Assembly: GCA_963920705.1 (NCBI GenBank)
Contig: OY987234.1
Coordinates: 2,046,001 to 2,110,000, forward strand
Direction of reading: 5' to 3'
Source: Odiellus spinosus
Taxonomy: Eukaryota; Arthropoda; Arachnida; Opiliones; Phalangiidae
DNA length: 64,000 nt
Positions 25,300 through 39,300 of this stretch are shown one piece after another. A program made the position numbers and the translations under genes. Numbering within the stretch: the first letter of the stretch is position 1; the number at the start of each line of letters is the position of its first letter. A model generated the notes under the pieces. That model worked only from the letters and a program-made list of their open reading frames with translations, made no database searches and was not told the origin of the DNA.

Positions 25300-26518
25300 G
25301 TGGATCTGCACTTGGGAAATTTGTGGATCTGCACTTGGGAAATATGTGGATCTACACTTGGGAAATTTGTGGATCTATACTTGGGAAATTTGTGGATCTA
25401 CACTTGGGAAATTTGTGGATCCATACTTCTGAAATTTGTGGATCTACACTTAGGAAATTTGTGGATCTACACTTGGGAAATTTGAGGATCTGCACTTGGG
25501 AAATTTTTGGATCTGCACTTGGGAAATTTGTGGATCTGAACTTGGGAAATTTGTGGATCTGCACTTGGGAAATTTGTGGATCTGCACTTGGGAAATTTGT
25601 GGATCTGCACTTGGGAAATTTGTGGATCTGCACTTGGGAAATTTGTGGATCTATACTTGGGAAATTTGTGGATCTACACTTGGGAAATTTGTGGATCTAC
25701 ACTTGGGAAATTTGTGGATCTACACTTGTTAAATTTGTGGATCTATACTTCTGAAATTTGTGGATCTACACTTAGGAAATTTGTGGATCTACACTTGGGA
25801 AATTTGAGGATCTGCACTTGGGAAATTTTTGGATCTGCACTTGGGAAATTTGTGGATCTGCACTTGGGAAATTTGTGGTTCTACACTTGGGAAATTTTTG
25901 GATCTACATTTGGGAAATTTGTGGATCTACACTTGTGAAATTTGTGGATCTACACTTGGGAAATTTGTGGATCTACACTTGGGAAATTTGTGGATCTACA
26001 CTTGGGAAATTTGTGGATCTACACTTGGGAAATTTGTGGATCTACACTTGGGAAATTTGTGGATCTACACTTGGGAAATTTGTGGATCTTTACTTGGGAA
26101 ATTTGAGGATCTGCACTTGGGAAATTTTTGGATCTGCACTTGGGAAATTTGTGGATCTGCACTTGGGAAATTTGTGGTTCTACACTTGGGAAATTTGTGG
26201 ATCTACACTTGGGAAATTTGTGGATCTACACTTGGGAAATTTGTGGATCTACACTTGGGAAATTTGTGGATCTGCACTTGGGAAATTTGTGGATCTACAC
26301 TTGGGAAATTTGTGGATCTACATTTGGGAAATTTGTGGATCTACACTTGGAAAATTTGTGGATCTACTCTTGGGAAATTTGTGGATCTGCACTTTAGAAA
26401 TTTGTGGATCTACACCTGGGAAATTTGTGGATCTGCACTTATGAAATTTGTGGTTCTACACTTGGGAAATTTGTGGATCTACATTTGGGAAATTTGTGGA
26501 TCTACACTTGGGAAATTT
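25300..26518. repeat. 1219-bp tandem HOR, copy 1 (53 monomers)
   Basis: Exactly 53 monomers, repeated without a gap at 26519-27737. A rare GGGAAATATGTGG variant (25342 and 26561) and GATCTTTAC (26086 and 27305) are shared. The only mismatch I noticed is near 25730, where CTTGTTAAA stands against CTTGGTAAA in copy 2. This is the cleanest two-copy tandem in the window. Confidence 0.92.
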
Positions 26519-27737
26519 GTGGATCTGCACTTGGGAAATTTGTGGATCTGCACTTGGGAAATATGTGGATCTACACTTGGGAAATTTGTGGATCTATACT
26601 TGGGAAATTTGTGGATCTACACTTGGGAAATTTGTGGATCCATACTTCTGAAATTTGTGGATCTACACTTAGGAAATTTGTGGATCTACACTTGGGAAAT
26701 TTGAGGATCTGCACTTGGGAAATTTTTGGATCTGCACTTGGGAAATTTGTGGATCTGAACTTGGGAAATTTGTGGATCTGCACTTGGGAAATTTGTGGAT
26801 CTGCACTTGGGAAATTTGTGGATCTGCACTTGGGAAATTTGTGGATCTGCACTTGGGAAATTTGTGGATCTATACTTGGGAAATTTGTGGATCTACACTT
26901 GGGAAATTTGTGGATCTACACTTGGGAAATTTGTGGATCTACACTTGGTAAATTTGTGGATCTATACTTCTGAAATTTGTGGATCTACACTTAGGAAATT
27001 TGTGGATCTACACTTGGGAAATTTGAGGATCTGCACTTGGGAAATTTTTGGATCTGCACTTGGGAAATTTGTGGATCTGCACTTGGGAAATTTGTGGTTC
27101 TACACTTGGGAAATTTTTGGATCTACATTTGGGAAATTTGTGGATCTACACTTGTGAAATTTGTGGATCTACACTTGGGAAATTTGTGGATCTACACTTG
27201 GGAAATTTGTGGATCTACACTTGGGAAATTTGTGGATCTACACTTGGGAAATTTGTGGATCTACACTTGGGAAATTTGTGGATCTACACTTGGGAAATTT
27301 GTGGATCTTTACTTGGGAAATTTGAGGATCTGCACTTGGGAAATTTTTGGATCTGCACTTGGGAAATTTGTGGATCTGCACTTGGGAAATTTGTGGTTCT
27401 ACACTTGGGAAATTTGTGGATCTACACTTGGGAAATTTGTGGATCTACACTTGGGAAATTTGTGGATCTACACTTGGGAAATTTGTGGATCTGCACTTGG
27501 GAAATTTGTGGATCTACACTTGGGAAATTTGTGGATCTACATTTGGGAAATTTGTGGATCTACACTTGGAAAATTTGTGGATCTACTCTTGGGAAATTTG
27601 TGGATCTGCACTTTAGAAATTTGTGGATCTACACCTGGGAAATTTGTGGATCTGCACTTATGAAATTTGTGGTTCTACACTTGGGAAATTTGTGGATCTA
27701 CATTTGGGAAATTTGTGGATCTACACTTGGGAAATTT
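26519..27737. repeat. 1219-bp tandem HOR, copy 2
   Basis: Second copy of 25300-26518, nearly identical by eye. It includes CTGCACTTTAGAAA near 27610 and CTACACCTGGG near 27635. Its right part and the sequence beyond, about 26900-28250, are copied again at 30809-32159. Confidence 0.92.
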
Positions 27738-28759
27738 GTGGATCTACACTTGGGAAATTTGTGGGTCTACACTTGGGAAATTTGTGGATCTACACTTGGG
27801 AAATTTGTGGATTTACACTTGGGAAATTTGTGGATCTACACTTGGGAAATTTTTGGATCTACACTTGGGAAATTTGGTGATCTACACTTGGGAAATTTGT
27901 GGATCTACACTTGGGAAATTTGTGGATCTACACTTGGGAAATTTGTGGATCTACACTTGGAAAATTTGTGGATCTATACTTCTGAAATTTGTGGATCTAT
28001 ACTTAGGAATTTTGTGGATCTACACTTGGGAAATAAGAGGATCTGCACTTGGGAAATTTGTGGATCTGCACTTGGGAAATTTGTGGATCTGCACTTGGGA
28101 AATTTGTGGTTCTACACTTGGGAAATTTTTGGATCTACATTTGGGAAATTTGTGGATCTACACTTGTGAAATTTGTGGATCTACACTTGGGAAATTTGTG
28201 GATCTACACTTGGGAAATTTGTGGATCTACACTTGGGAAATTTGTGGATCTACACTTGGGAAATTTGTGGATCTACACTTGGGAAATAAGAGGATCTGCA
28301 CTTGGGAAATTTGTGGATCTGCACTTATGAAATTTGTGGATCTGCACTTGGGAAATTTTTGGATCTGCACTTGAGAAATTTGTGGATCTGCACTTGGGAA
28401 ATTTGTGGTTCTACACTTGGGAAATTTGTGGATCTACACTTGGGAAATTTGTGGATCTACACTTGGGAAATTTGTGGATCTGCACTTGGGAAATTTGTGG
28501 ATCTACACTTGGGAAATTTGTGGATCTACATTTGGGAAATTTGTGGATCTACACTTGGAAAATTTGTGGATCTACTCTTGGGAAATTTGTGGATCTGCAC
28601 TTTAGAAATTTGTGGATCTACACCTGGGAAATTTGTGGATCTGCACTTATGAAATTTGTGGTTCTGCACTTGGGAAATTTGTGGATCTACATTTGGGAAA
28701 TTTGTGGATCTACACTTGGGAAATTTGTGGATCTACACTTGGGAAATTTGTGGGTCTAC
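27738..28759. repeat. Right-type segment with two AAATAAGAGG sites
   Basis: AAATAAGAGG occurs at about 28031 and 28286, an unusually short spacing, with a stretch of the TTTTTGGATCTACATTTGGG type between them. From about 28405 a shortened form of 27347-27880 follows, at offset 989 bp (43 monomers). Two recombined HOR fragments fit this arrangement. Confidence 0.72.
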
Positions 28760-30300
28760 ACTTGGGAAATTTGTGGATCTACACTTGGGAAATTTGTGGA
28801 TTTACACTTGGGAAATTTGTGGATCTACACTTGGGAAATTTTTGGATCTACACTTGGGAAATTTGGTGATCTACACTTGGGAAATTTGTGGATCTACACT
28901 TGGGAAATTTGTGGATCTACACTTGGGAAATTTGTGGATCTACACTTGGAAAATTTGTGGATCTATACTTCTGAAATTTGTGGATCTATACTTAGGAATT
29001 TTGTGGATCTACACTTGGGAAATAAGAGGATCTGCACTTGGGAAATTTGTGGATCTGCACTTATGAAATTTGTGGATCTGCACTTATGAAATTTGTGGAT
29101 CTGCACTTGGGAAATTTGTGGATCTGCACTTGGGAAATTTGTGGATCTGCACTTGGGAAATTTGTGGATCTGAACTTGGGAAATTTGTGGATCAGCACTT
29201 GGGAAATTTGTGGATCTACATTTGGGAAATTTGTGGATCTACACTTGGGAAATTTGTGGATCTACACTTGGGAAATTTGTGGATCTGCACTTGGGAAATT
29301 TGTGGATCTGCACTTGGGAAATTTGTGGATCTACATTTGGGAAATTTGTGGATCTACACTTGGGAAATTTGAGGATCTACACTTGGGAAATTTGTGGATC
29401 TGCACTTGGTAAATTTTTGGATCTGCACTTGGGAAATTTGTGGATCTGCACTTGGGAAATTTGTGGTTCTACACTTGGGAAATTTGTGGATCTACATTTG
29501 GGAAATTTGTGGGACTACACTTGGGAAATTTGTGGATCTACACTTGGGAAATTTGTGGATTTACACTTGGGAAATTTGTGGATCTATACTTGGGAAATTT
29601 TTGGTTCTACACTTGGGAAATTTGGTGATCTACACTTGGGAAATTTGTGGATCTACACTTGGGAAATTTGTGGATCTACACTTGGGAAATTTGTGGATCT
29701 ACACTTGGGAAATTTGTGGATCTATACTTCTGAAATTTGTGGATCTATACTTAGGAATTTTGTGGATCTACACTTGGGAAATAGGAGGATCTGCACTTGG
29801 GAAATTTGTGGATCTGCACTTATGAAATTTGTGGATCTGCACTTATGAAATTTGTGGATCTGCACTTGGGAAATTTGTGGATCTGCTCTTGGGAAATTTG
29901 TGGATCTGCACTTGGGAAATTTGTGGATCTGAACTTGGGAAATTTGTGGATCAGCACTTGGGAAATTTGTGGATCTGCACATGGGAAATTTGTGGTTCTA
30001 CAATTGGGAAATTTGTGGACCTACATTTTGAAAATTTGTGGATCTACACTTGGGAAATTTGTGGATCTACACTTGGGAAATTTGTGATCTGCACTTGGGA
30101 AATTTGTGGATCTGCACTTGTGAAATTTGTGGATCTGCACTTGGGAAATTTGTGGATCTGCACTTGGGAAATTTGTGGATCTGCACTTGGGAAATTTGTG
30201 GATCTGAACTTGGGAAATTTGTTTATCTGCACTTGGGAAATTTGTGGATCTACACTTGGGAAATTTGTGGATCCATACTTCTGAAATTTGTGGATCTACA
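28760..30300. repeat. Right HOR family R, copy 1
   Basis: Copied at 32692-34216 (offset 3932) and from there at 34485-36010 (offset 1793), with further copies near 37.3-38.2, 42.9-43.7 and 49.8-50.7 kb. Order: GGTC or GGAC start, GATTTAC, TTTGGTGATC, AATAAGAGG with doubled CTTATGAAA, CTGAAC, GATCAGCAC, then CTACATTTGGG, CACTTGGTAAATTTTT and a second GGTC/GATTTAC series ending in AAATAGGAGG, and finally the TTTTGAAAA cassette (30018) and 22-bp monomer (30064). This copy alone has GGGACTACAC near 29512 and CTGCTCTTGGG near 29886. Confidence 0.86.
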
Positions 30301-30808
30301 CTTGGGAAATTTGAGGATCTGCACTTGGGAAATTTTTGGATCTGCACTTGGGAAATTTGTGGATCTGAACTTGGGAAATTTGTGGATCTGCACTTGGGAA
30401 ATTTGTGGATCTGCACTTGGGAAATTTGTGGATCTGCACTTGGGAAATTTGTGGATCTACACTTGGGAAATTTGTGGATCTATACTTGGGAAATTTGTGG
30501 ATCTACACTTGGGAAATTTTTGGATCTACACTTGGGAAATTTGTGGATCTACACTTGTGAAATTTGTGGATCTACACTTGGGAAATTTGTGGATCTACAC
30601 TTGGGAAATTTGTGGATCTACACTTGGGAAATTTGTGGATCTACACTTGGGAAATTTGTGGATCTACACTTGGGAAATTTGTGGATCTTTACTTGGGAAA
30701 TTTGAGGATCTGCACTTGGGAAATTTGTGGATCTGCACTTGGGAAATTTGTGGATCTGCACTTGGGAAATTTGTGGATCTATACTTGGGAAATTTGTGGA
30801 TCTACACT
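30301..30808. repeat. Linker monomers between right HOR blocks
   Basis: About 22 monomers joining the first R copy to the copy of 26.9-28.25 kb. It contains the CTGAAC series, a CACTTGTGAAA monomer near 30555 and GATCTTTAC near 30685, the last also found in the 1219-bp unit. It looks like a patchwork of the two neighbouring HOR types. Confidence 0.65.
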
Positions 30809-32159
30809 TGGGAAATTTGTGGATCTACACTTGGGAAATTTGTGGATCTACACTTGGGAAATTTGTGGATCTATACTTCTGAAATTTGTGGATCTACACT
30901 TAGGAAATTTGTGGATCTACACTTGGGAAATTTGAGGATCTGCACTTGGGAAATTTTTGGATCTGCACTTGGGAAATTTGTGGATCTGCACTTGGGAAAT
31001 TTGTGGTTCTACACTTGGGAAATTTTTGGATCTACATTTGGGAAATTTGTGGATCTACACTTGTGAAATTTGTGGATCTACACTTGGGAAATTTGTGGAT
31101 CTACACTTGGGAAATTTGTGGATCTACACTTGGGAAATTTGTGGATCTACACTTGGGAAATTTGTGGATCTACACTTGGTAAATTTGTGGATCTACACTT
31201 GGGAAATTTGTGGATCTTTACTTGGGAAATTTGAGGATCTGCACTTGGGAAATTTTTGGATCTGCACTTGGGAAATTTGTGGATCTGCACTTGGGAAATT
31301 TGTGGTTCTACACTTGGGAAATTTGTGGATCTACACTTGGGAAATTTGTGGATCTACACTTGGGAAATTTGTGGATCTACACTTGGGAAATTTGTGGATC
31401 TGCACTTGGGAAATTTGTGGATCTACACTTGGGAAATTTGTGGATCTACATTTGGGAAATTTGTGGATCTACACTTGGAAAATTTGTGGATCTACTCTTG
31501 GGAAATTTGTGGATCTGCACTTTAGAAATTTGTGGATCTACACCTGGGAAATTTGTGGATCTGCACTTATGAAATTTGTGGTTCTACACTTGGGAAATTT
31601 GTGGATCTACATTTGGGAAATTTGTGGATCTACACTTGGGAAATTTGTGGATCTACACTTGGGAAATTTGTGGGTCTACACTTGGGAAATTTGTGGATCT
31701 ACACTTGGGAAATTTGTGGATTTACACTTGGGAAATTTGTGGATCTACACTTGGGAAATTTTTGGATCTACACTTGGGAAATTTGGTGATCTACACTTGG
31801 GAAATTTGTGGATCTACACTTGGGAAAATTATGGATCTACACTTGGGAAATTTGTGGATCTACACTTGGAAAATTTGTGGATCTATACTTCTGAAATTTG
31901 TGGATCTATACTTAGGAATTTTGTGGATCTACACTTGGGAAATAAGAGGATCTGCACTTGGGAAATTTGTGGATCTGCACTTGGGAAATTTGTGGATCTG
32001 CACTTGGGAAATTTGTGGTTCTACACTTGGGAAATTTTTGGATCTACATTTGGGAAATTTGTGGATCTACACTTGTGAAATTTGTGGATCTACACTTGGG
32101 AAATTTGTGGATCTACACTTGGGAAATTTGTGGAACTACACTTGGGAAATTTGTGGATC
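30809..32159. repeat. Copy of 26.9-28.25 kb at offset 3909
   Basis: Offset 3909 is 170 monomers less one base for the 22-bp monomer at 30064. A cluster of changes giving AAAATTATGGATC near 31820 is private to this copy; it keeps the 23-bp length. The match breaks near 32150, just after a GGAACTACAC variant near 32135. Confidence 0.84.
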
Positions 32160-32221
32160 TACACTTGGGAAATTTGTGGATCTACACTTGGGAAATTTGT
32201 GGATCTACACTTTTGAAATTT
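31210..32221. repeat. 1012-bp tandem unit, copy 1 (44 monomers)
   Basis: Repeated from 32222 at exactly 44 monomers (31256 against 32268, 31532 against 32544). It overlaps the right part of the 3909-offset copy, so the 1012-bp duplication probably followed it. Confidence 0.82.
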
Positions 32222-33000
32222 GTGGATCTTTACTTGGGAAATTTGAGGATCTGCACTTGGGAAATTTTTGGATCTGCACTTGGGAAATTTGTGGATCTGC
32301 ACTTGGGAAATTTGTGGTTCTACACTTGGGAAATTTGTGGATCTACACTTGGGAAATTTGTGGATCTACACTTGGGAAATTTGTGGATCTACACTTGGGA
32401 AATTTGTGGATCTGCACTTGGGAAATTTGTGGATCTACACTTGGGAAATTTGTGGATCTACATTTGGGAAATTTGTGGATCTACACTTGGAAAATTTGTG
32501 GATCTACTCTTGGGAAATTTGTGGATCTGCACTTTAGAAATTTGTGGATCTACACCTGGGAAATTTGTGGATTTGCACTTATGAAATTTGTGGTTCTACA
32601 CTTGGGAAATTTGTGGATCTACATTTGGGAAATTTGTGGATCTACACTTGGGAAATTTGTGGATCTACACTTGGGAAATTTGTGGGTCTACACTTGGGAA
32701 ATTTGTGGATCTACACTTGGGAAATTTGTGGATTTACACTTGGGAAATTTGTGGATCTACACTTGGGAAATTTTTGGATCTACACTTGGGAAATTTGGTG
32801 ATCTACACTTGGGAAATTTGTGGATCTACACTTGGGAAATTTGTGGATCTACACTTGGGAAATTTGTGGATCTACACTTGGAAAATTTGTGGATCTATAC
32901 TTCCGAAATTTGTGGATCTATACTTAGGAATTTTGTGGATCTACACTTGGGAAATAAGAGGATCTGCACTTGGGAAATTTGTGGATCTGCACTTATGAAA
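32222..33000. repeat. 1012-bp tandem unit, copy 2 (partial)
   Basis: Second copy of 31210-32221, starting with GATCTTTAC near 32227. GATTTGCAC near 32570 and CTTCCGAAA near 32903 (a new CpG) are private to it. It runs into the second R copy. Confidence 0.8.
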
Positions 33001-34216
33001 TTTGTGGATCTGCACTTATGAAATTTGTGGATCTGCACTTGGGAAATTTGTGGATCTGCACTTGGGAAATTTGTGGATCTGCACTTGGGAAATTTGTGGA
33101 TCTGAACTTGGGAAATTTGTGGATCAGCACTTGGGAAATTTGTGGATCTACATTTGGGAAATTTGTGGATCTACACTTGGGAAATTTGTGGATCTACACT
33201 TGGGAAATTTGTGGATCTGCACTTGGGAAATTTGTGGATCTGCACTTGGGAAATTTGTGGATCTACATTTGGGAAATTTGTGGATCTACACTTGGGAAAT
33301 TTGAGGATCTACACTTGGGAAATTTGTGGATCTGCACTTGGTAAATTTTTGGATCTGCACTTGGGAAATTTGTGGATCTGCACTTGGGAAATTTGTGGTT
33401 CTACACTTGGGAAATTTGTGGATCTACATTTGGGAAATTTGTGGGTCTACACTTGGGAAATTTGTGGATCTACACTTGGGAAATTTGTGGATTTACACTT
33501 GGGAAATTTGTGGATCTATACTTGGGAAATTTTTGGTTCTACACTTGGGAAATTTGGTGATCTACACTTGGGAAATTTGTGGATCTACACTTGGGAAATT
33601 TGTGGATCTACACTTGGGAAATTTGTGGATCTACACTTGGGAAATTTGTGGATCTATACTTCTGAAATTTGTGGATCTATACTTAGGAATTTTGTGGATC
33701 TACACTTGGGAAATAGGAGGATCTGCACTTGGGAAATTTGTGGATCTGCACTTATGAAATTTGTGGATCTGCACTTATGAAATTTGTGGATCTGCACTTG
33801 GGAAATTTGTGGATCTGCACTTGGGAAATTTGTGGATCTGCACTTGGGAAATTTGTGGATCTGAACTTGGGAAATTTGTGGATCAGCACTTGGGAAATTT
33901 GTGGATCTGCACATGGGAAATTTGTGGTTCTACAATTGGGAAATTTGTGGACCTACATTTTGAAAATTTGTGGATCTACACTTGGGAAATTTGTGGATCT
34001 ACACTTGGGAAATTTGTGATCTGCACTTGGGAAATTTGTGGATCTGCACTTGTGAAATTTGTGGATCTGCACTTGGGAAATTTGTGGATCTGCACTTGGG
34101 AAATTTGTGGATCTGCACTTGGGAAATTTGTGGATCTGAACTTGGGAAATTTGTTTATTTGCACTTGGGAAATTTGTGGATCTACACTTGGGAAATTTGT
34201 GGATCCATACTTCTGA
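32692..34216. repeat. Right HOR family R, copy 2
   Basis: Copy of 28760-30300 at offset 3932 (171 monomers less one base). GGTC replaces GGAC near 33445. GTTTATTTGCAC near 34153 is shared with copy 3 (near 35945) but not with copy 1, which groups copies 2 and 3. Confidence 0.86.
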
Positions 34217-34484
34217 AATTTGTGGATCTACACTTGGGAAATTTGAGGATCTGCACTTGGGAAATTTGTGGATCTGCACTTGGGAAATTTGTGGATCTGC
34301 ACTTGGGAAATTTGTGGATCTGCACTTGGGAAATTTGTGGATCTACACTTGGGAAATTTGTGGATCTATACTTGGGAAATTTGTGGATCTACACTTGGGA
34401 AATTTTTGGATCTACACTTGGGAAATTTGGTGATCTACACTTGGGAAATTTGTGGATCTACACTTGGGAAATTTGTGGGTCTAC
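34217..34484. repeat. Linker between R copies 2 and 3
   Basis: About 12 monomers with CTATACTTGGG near 34365 and a TTTGGTGATC swap near 34430, then a second GGTC start at about 34487. It appears to be a truncated version of the region that follows R copies elsewhere (36.0-36.3 and 38.1-38.4 kb). Confidence 0.65.
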
Positions 34485-36010
34485 ACTTGGGAAATTTGTG
34501 GATCTACACTTGGGAAATTTGTGGATTTACACTTGGGAAATTTGTGGATCTACACTTGGGAAATTTTTGGATCTACACTTGGGAAATTTGGTGATCTACA
34601 CTTGGGAAATTTGTGGATCTACACTTGGGAAATTTGTGGATCTACACTTGGGAAATTTGTGGATCTACACTTGGAAAATTTGTGGATCTATACTTCTGAA
34701 ATTTGTGGATCTATACTTAGGAATTTTGTGGATCTACACTTGGGAAATAAGAGGATCTGCACTTGGGAAATTTGTGGATCTGCACTTATGAAATTTGTGG
34801 ATCTGCACTTATGAAATTTGTGGATCTGCACTTGGGAAATTTGTGGATCTGCACTTGGGAAATTTGTGGATCTGCACTTGGGAAATTTGTGGATCTGAAC
34901 TTGGGAAATTTGTGGATCAGCACTTGGGAAATTTGTGGATCTACATTTGGGAAATTTGTGGATCTACACTTGGGAAATTTGTGGATCTACACTTGGGAAA
35001 TTTGTGGATCTGCACTTGGGAAATTTGTGGATCTGCACTTGGGAAATTTGTGGATCTACATTTGGGAAATTTGTGGATCTACACTTGGGAAATTTGAGGA
35101 TCTACACTTGGGAAATTTGTGGATCTGCACTTGGTAAATTTTTGGATCTGCACTTGGGAAATTTGTGGATCTGCACTTGGGAAATTTGTGGTTCTACACT
35201 TGGGAAATTTGTGGATCTACATTTGGGAAATTTGTGGGTCTACACTTGGGAAATTTGTGGATCTACACTTGGGAAATTTGTGGATTTACACTTGGGAAAT
35301 TTGTGGATCTATACTTGGGAAATTTTTGGTTCTACACTTGGGAAATTTGGTGATCTACACTTGGGAAATTTGTGGATCTACACTTGGGAAATTTGTGGAT
35401 CTACACTTGGGAAATTTGTGGATCTACACTTGGGAAATTTGTGGATCTATACTTCTGAAATTTGTGGATCTATACTTAGGAATTTTGTGGATCTACACTT
35501 GGGAAATAGGAGGATCTGCACTTGGGAAATTTGTGGATCTGCACTTATGAAATTTGTGGATCTGCACTTATGAAATTTGTGGATCTGCACTTGGGAAATT
35601 TGTGGATCTGCACTTGGGAAATTTGTGGATCTGCACTTGGGAAATTTGTGGATCTGAACTTGGGAAATTTGTGGATCAGCACTTGGGAAATTTGTGGATC
35701 TGCACATGGGAAATTTGTGGTTCTACAATTGGGAAATTTGTGGACCTACATTTTGAAAATTTGTGGATCTACACTTGGGAAATTTGTGGATCTACACTTG
35801 GGAAATTTGTGATCTGCACTTGGGAAATTTGTGGATCTGCACTTGTGAAATTTGTGGATCTGCACTTGGGAAATTTGTGGATCTGCACTTGGGAAATTTG
35901 TGGATCTGCACTTGGGAAATTTGTGGATCTGAACTTGGGAAATTTGTTTATTTGCACTTGGGAAATTTGTGGATCTACACTTGGGAAATTTGTGGATCCA
36001 TACTTCTGAA
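34485..36010. repeat. Right HOR family R, copy 3
   Basis: Copy of 32692-34216 at offset 1793 (78 monomers less one base). It contains the GACC-start monomer at 35743 and 22-bp monomer at 35789. A GATTTACACTTAGG monomer near 36020 is private. The part from about 35.4 kb onward is related to 37.5 kb at offset 2092. Confidence 0.86.
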
Positions 36011-36359
36011 ATTTGTGGATTTACACTTAGGAAATTTGTGGATCTACACTTGGGAAATTTGAGGATCTGCACTTGGGAAATTTTTGGATCTGCACTTGGG
36101 AAATTTGTGGATCTGAACTTGGGAAATTTGTGGATCTGCACTTGGGAAATTTGTGGATCTGCACTTGGGAAATTTGTGGATCTGCACTTGGGAAATTTGT
36201 GGATCTACACTTGGGAAATTTGTGGATCTATACTTGGGAAATTTGTGGATCTACACTTGGGAAATTTTTGGATCTACACTTGGGAAATTTGGTGATCTAC
36301 ACTTGGGAAATTTGTGGATCTACACTTGGGAAATTTGTGGATCTACACTTGTGAAATTT

Positions 36360-39300
36360 GTGGATCTACACTTGGGAAATTTGTGGATCTACACTTGGGA
36401 AATTTGTGGATCTACACTTGGGAAAGTTGTGGATCTACACTTGGGAAATTTGTGGATCTACACTTGGGAAATTTGTGGATCTACACTTGGGAAATTTGTG
36501 GATCTTTACTTGGGAAATTTGAGGATCTGCACTTGGGAAATTTTTGGATCTGCACTTGGGAAATTTGTGGATCTGCACTTGGGAAATTTGTGGTTCTACA
36601 CTTGGGAAATTTGTGGATCTACACTTGGGAAATTTGTGGATCTACACTTGGGAAATTTGTGGATCTACACTTGGGAAATTTGTGGATCTGCACTTGGGAA
36701 ATTTGTGGATCTACACTTGGGAAATTTGTGGATCTACATTTGGGAAATTTGTGGATCTACACTTGGAAAATTTGTGGATCTACTCTTGGGAAATTTGTGG
36801 ATCTGCAATTTAGAAATTTGTGGATCTACACCTGGGAAATTTGTGGATCTGCACTTATGAAATTTGTGGTTCTACACTTGGGAAATTTGTGGATCTACAT
36901 TTGGGAAATTTGTGGATCTACACTAGGGAAATTTGTGGATCTACACTTGGGAAATTTGTGGGTCTACACTTGGGAAATTTGTGGATCTACACTTGGGAAA
37001 TTTGTGGATTTACACTTGGGAAATTTGTGGATCTACACTTGGGAAATTTTTGGATCTACACTTGGGAAATTTGGTGATCTACACTTGGGGAATTTGTGGA
37101 TCTACACTTGGGAAATTTGTGGATCTACACTTGGGAAATTTGTGGATCTACATTTGGGAAATTTGTGGATCTACACTTGGGAAATTTGAGGATCTACACT
37201 TGGGAAATTTGTGGATCTGCACTTGGTAAATTTTTGGATCTGCACTTGGGAAATTTGTGGATCTGCACTTGGGAAATTTGTGGTTCTACACTTGGGAAAT
37301 TTGTGGATCTACATTTGGGAAATTTGTGGGTCTACACTTGGGAAATTTGTGGATCTACACTTGGGAAATTTGTGGATTTACACTTGGGGAATTTGTGGAT
37401 CTATACTTGGGAAATTTTTGGTTCTACACTTGGGAAATTTGGTGATCTACACTTGGGAAATTTGTGGATCTACACTTGGGAAATTTGTGGATCTACACTT
37501 GGGAAATTTGTGGATCTACACTTGGGAAATTTGTGGATCTATACTTCTGAAATTTGTGGATCTATACTTAGGAATTTTGTGGATCTACACTTGGGAAATA
37601 GGAGGATCTGCACTTGGGAAATTTGTGGATCTGTACTTATGAAATTTGTGGATCTGCACTTATGAAATTTGTGGATCTGCACTTGGGAAATTTGTGGATC
37701 TGCACTTGGGAAATTTGTGGATCTGCACTTGGGAAATTTGTGGATCTGAACTTGGGAAATTTGTGGATCAGCACTTGGGAAATTTGTGGATCTGCACATG
37801 GGAAATTTGTGGTTCTACAATTGGGAAATTTGTGGACCTACATTTTGAAAATTTGTGGATCTACACTTGGGAAATTTGTGGATCTACACTTGGGAAATTT
37901 GTGATCTGCACTTGGGAAATTTGTGGATCTGCACTTGTGAAATTTGTGGATCTGCACTTGGGAAATTTGTGGATCTGCACTTGGGAAATTTGTGGATCTG
38001 CACTTGGGAAATTTGTGGATCTGAACTTGGGAAATTTGTTTATCTGCACTTGGGAAATTTGTGGATCTACACTTGGGAAATTTGTGGATCCATACTTCTG
38101 AAATTTGTGGATCTACACTTAGGAAATTTGTGGATCTACACTTGGGAAATTTGAGGATCTGCACTTGGGAAATTTTTGGATCTGCACTTGGGAAATTTGT
38201 GGATCTGAACTTGGGAAATTTGTGGATCTGCACTTGGGAAATTTGTGGATCTGCACTTGGGAAATTTGTGGATCTGCACTTGGGAAATTTGTGGATCTAC
38301 ACTTGGGAAATTTGTGGATCTATACTTGGGAAATTTGTGGATCTACACTTGGGAAATTTTTGGATCTACACTTGGGAAATTTGGTGATCTACACTTGGGA
38401 AATTTGTGGATCTACACTTGGGAAATTTGTGGATCTACACTTGGGAAATTTGTGGATCTACACTTGGAAAATTTGTGGATCTATACTTCTGAAATTTGTG
38501 GATCTATACTTAGGAATTTTGTGGATCTACACTTGGGAAATAAGAGGATCTGCACTTGGGAAATTTGTGGATCTGCACTTATGAAATTTGTGGATCTGCA
38601 CTTATGAAATTTGTGGATCTGCACTTGGGAAATTTGTGGATCTGCACTTGGGAAATTTGTGGATCTGCACTTGGGAAATTTGTGGATCTGCACTTTTGAA
38701 ATTTGTGGATCTACACTTGGGAAATTTGTGGATATGCACTTGGGAAATTTGTGGATCTGCACTTGGGAAATTTTTGGATCTGCACTTGGGAAATTTGTGG
38801 ATCTGCACTTGGGAAATTTGTGGATCTGCACATGGGATATTTGTGGATCTACAATTGGGAAATTTGTGGACCTACATTTGGGAAATTTGTGGATCTACAC
38901 TTGGGAAATTTGTGGATCTGCACTTGGGAAATTTGTGGATCTACACTTGGGAAATTTTTGGATCTGCACTTGGGAAATTTGTGGATCTGCACTTGGGAAA
39001 TTTGTGGTTCTACACTTGGGAAATTTGTGGATCTGAACTTGGGAAATTTGTTTATCTGCACTTGGGAAATTTGTGGATCTACACTTGGGAAATTTGTGGA
39101 TCCATACTTCTGAAATTTGTGGATCTACACTTGGGAATTTTGTGGATCTACACTTGGGAAATAAGAGGATCTGCACTTGGGAAATTTGTGGATCTGCACT
39201 TATGAAATTTGTGGATCTGCACTTATGAAATTTGTGGATCTGCACTTGGGAAATTTGTGGATCTGCACTTGGGAAATTTGTGGATCTGCACTTGGGAAAT

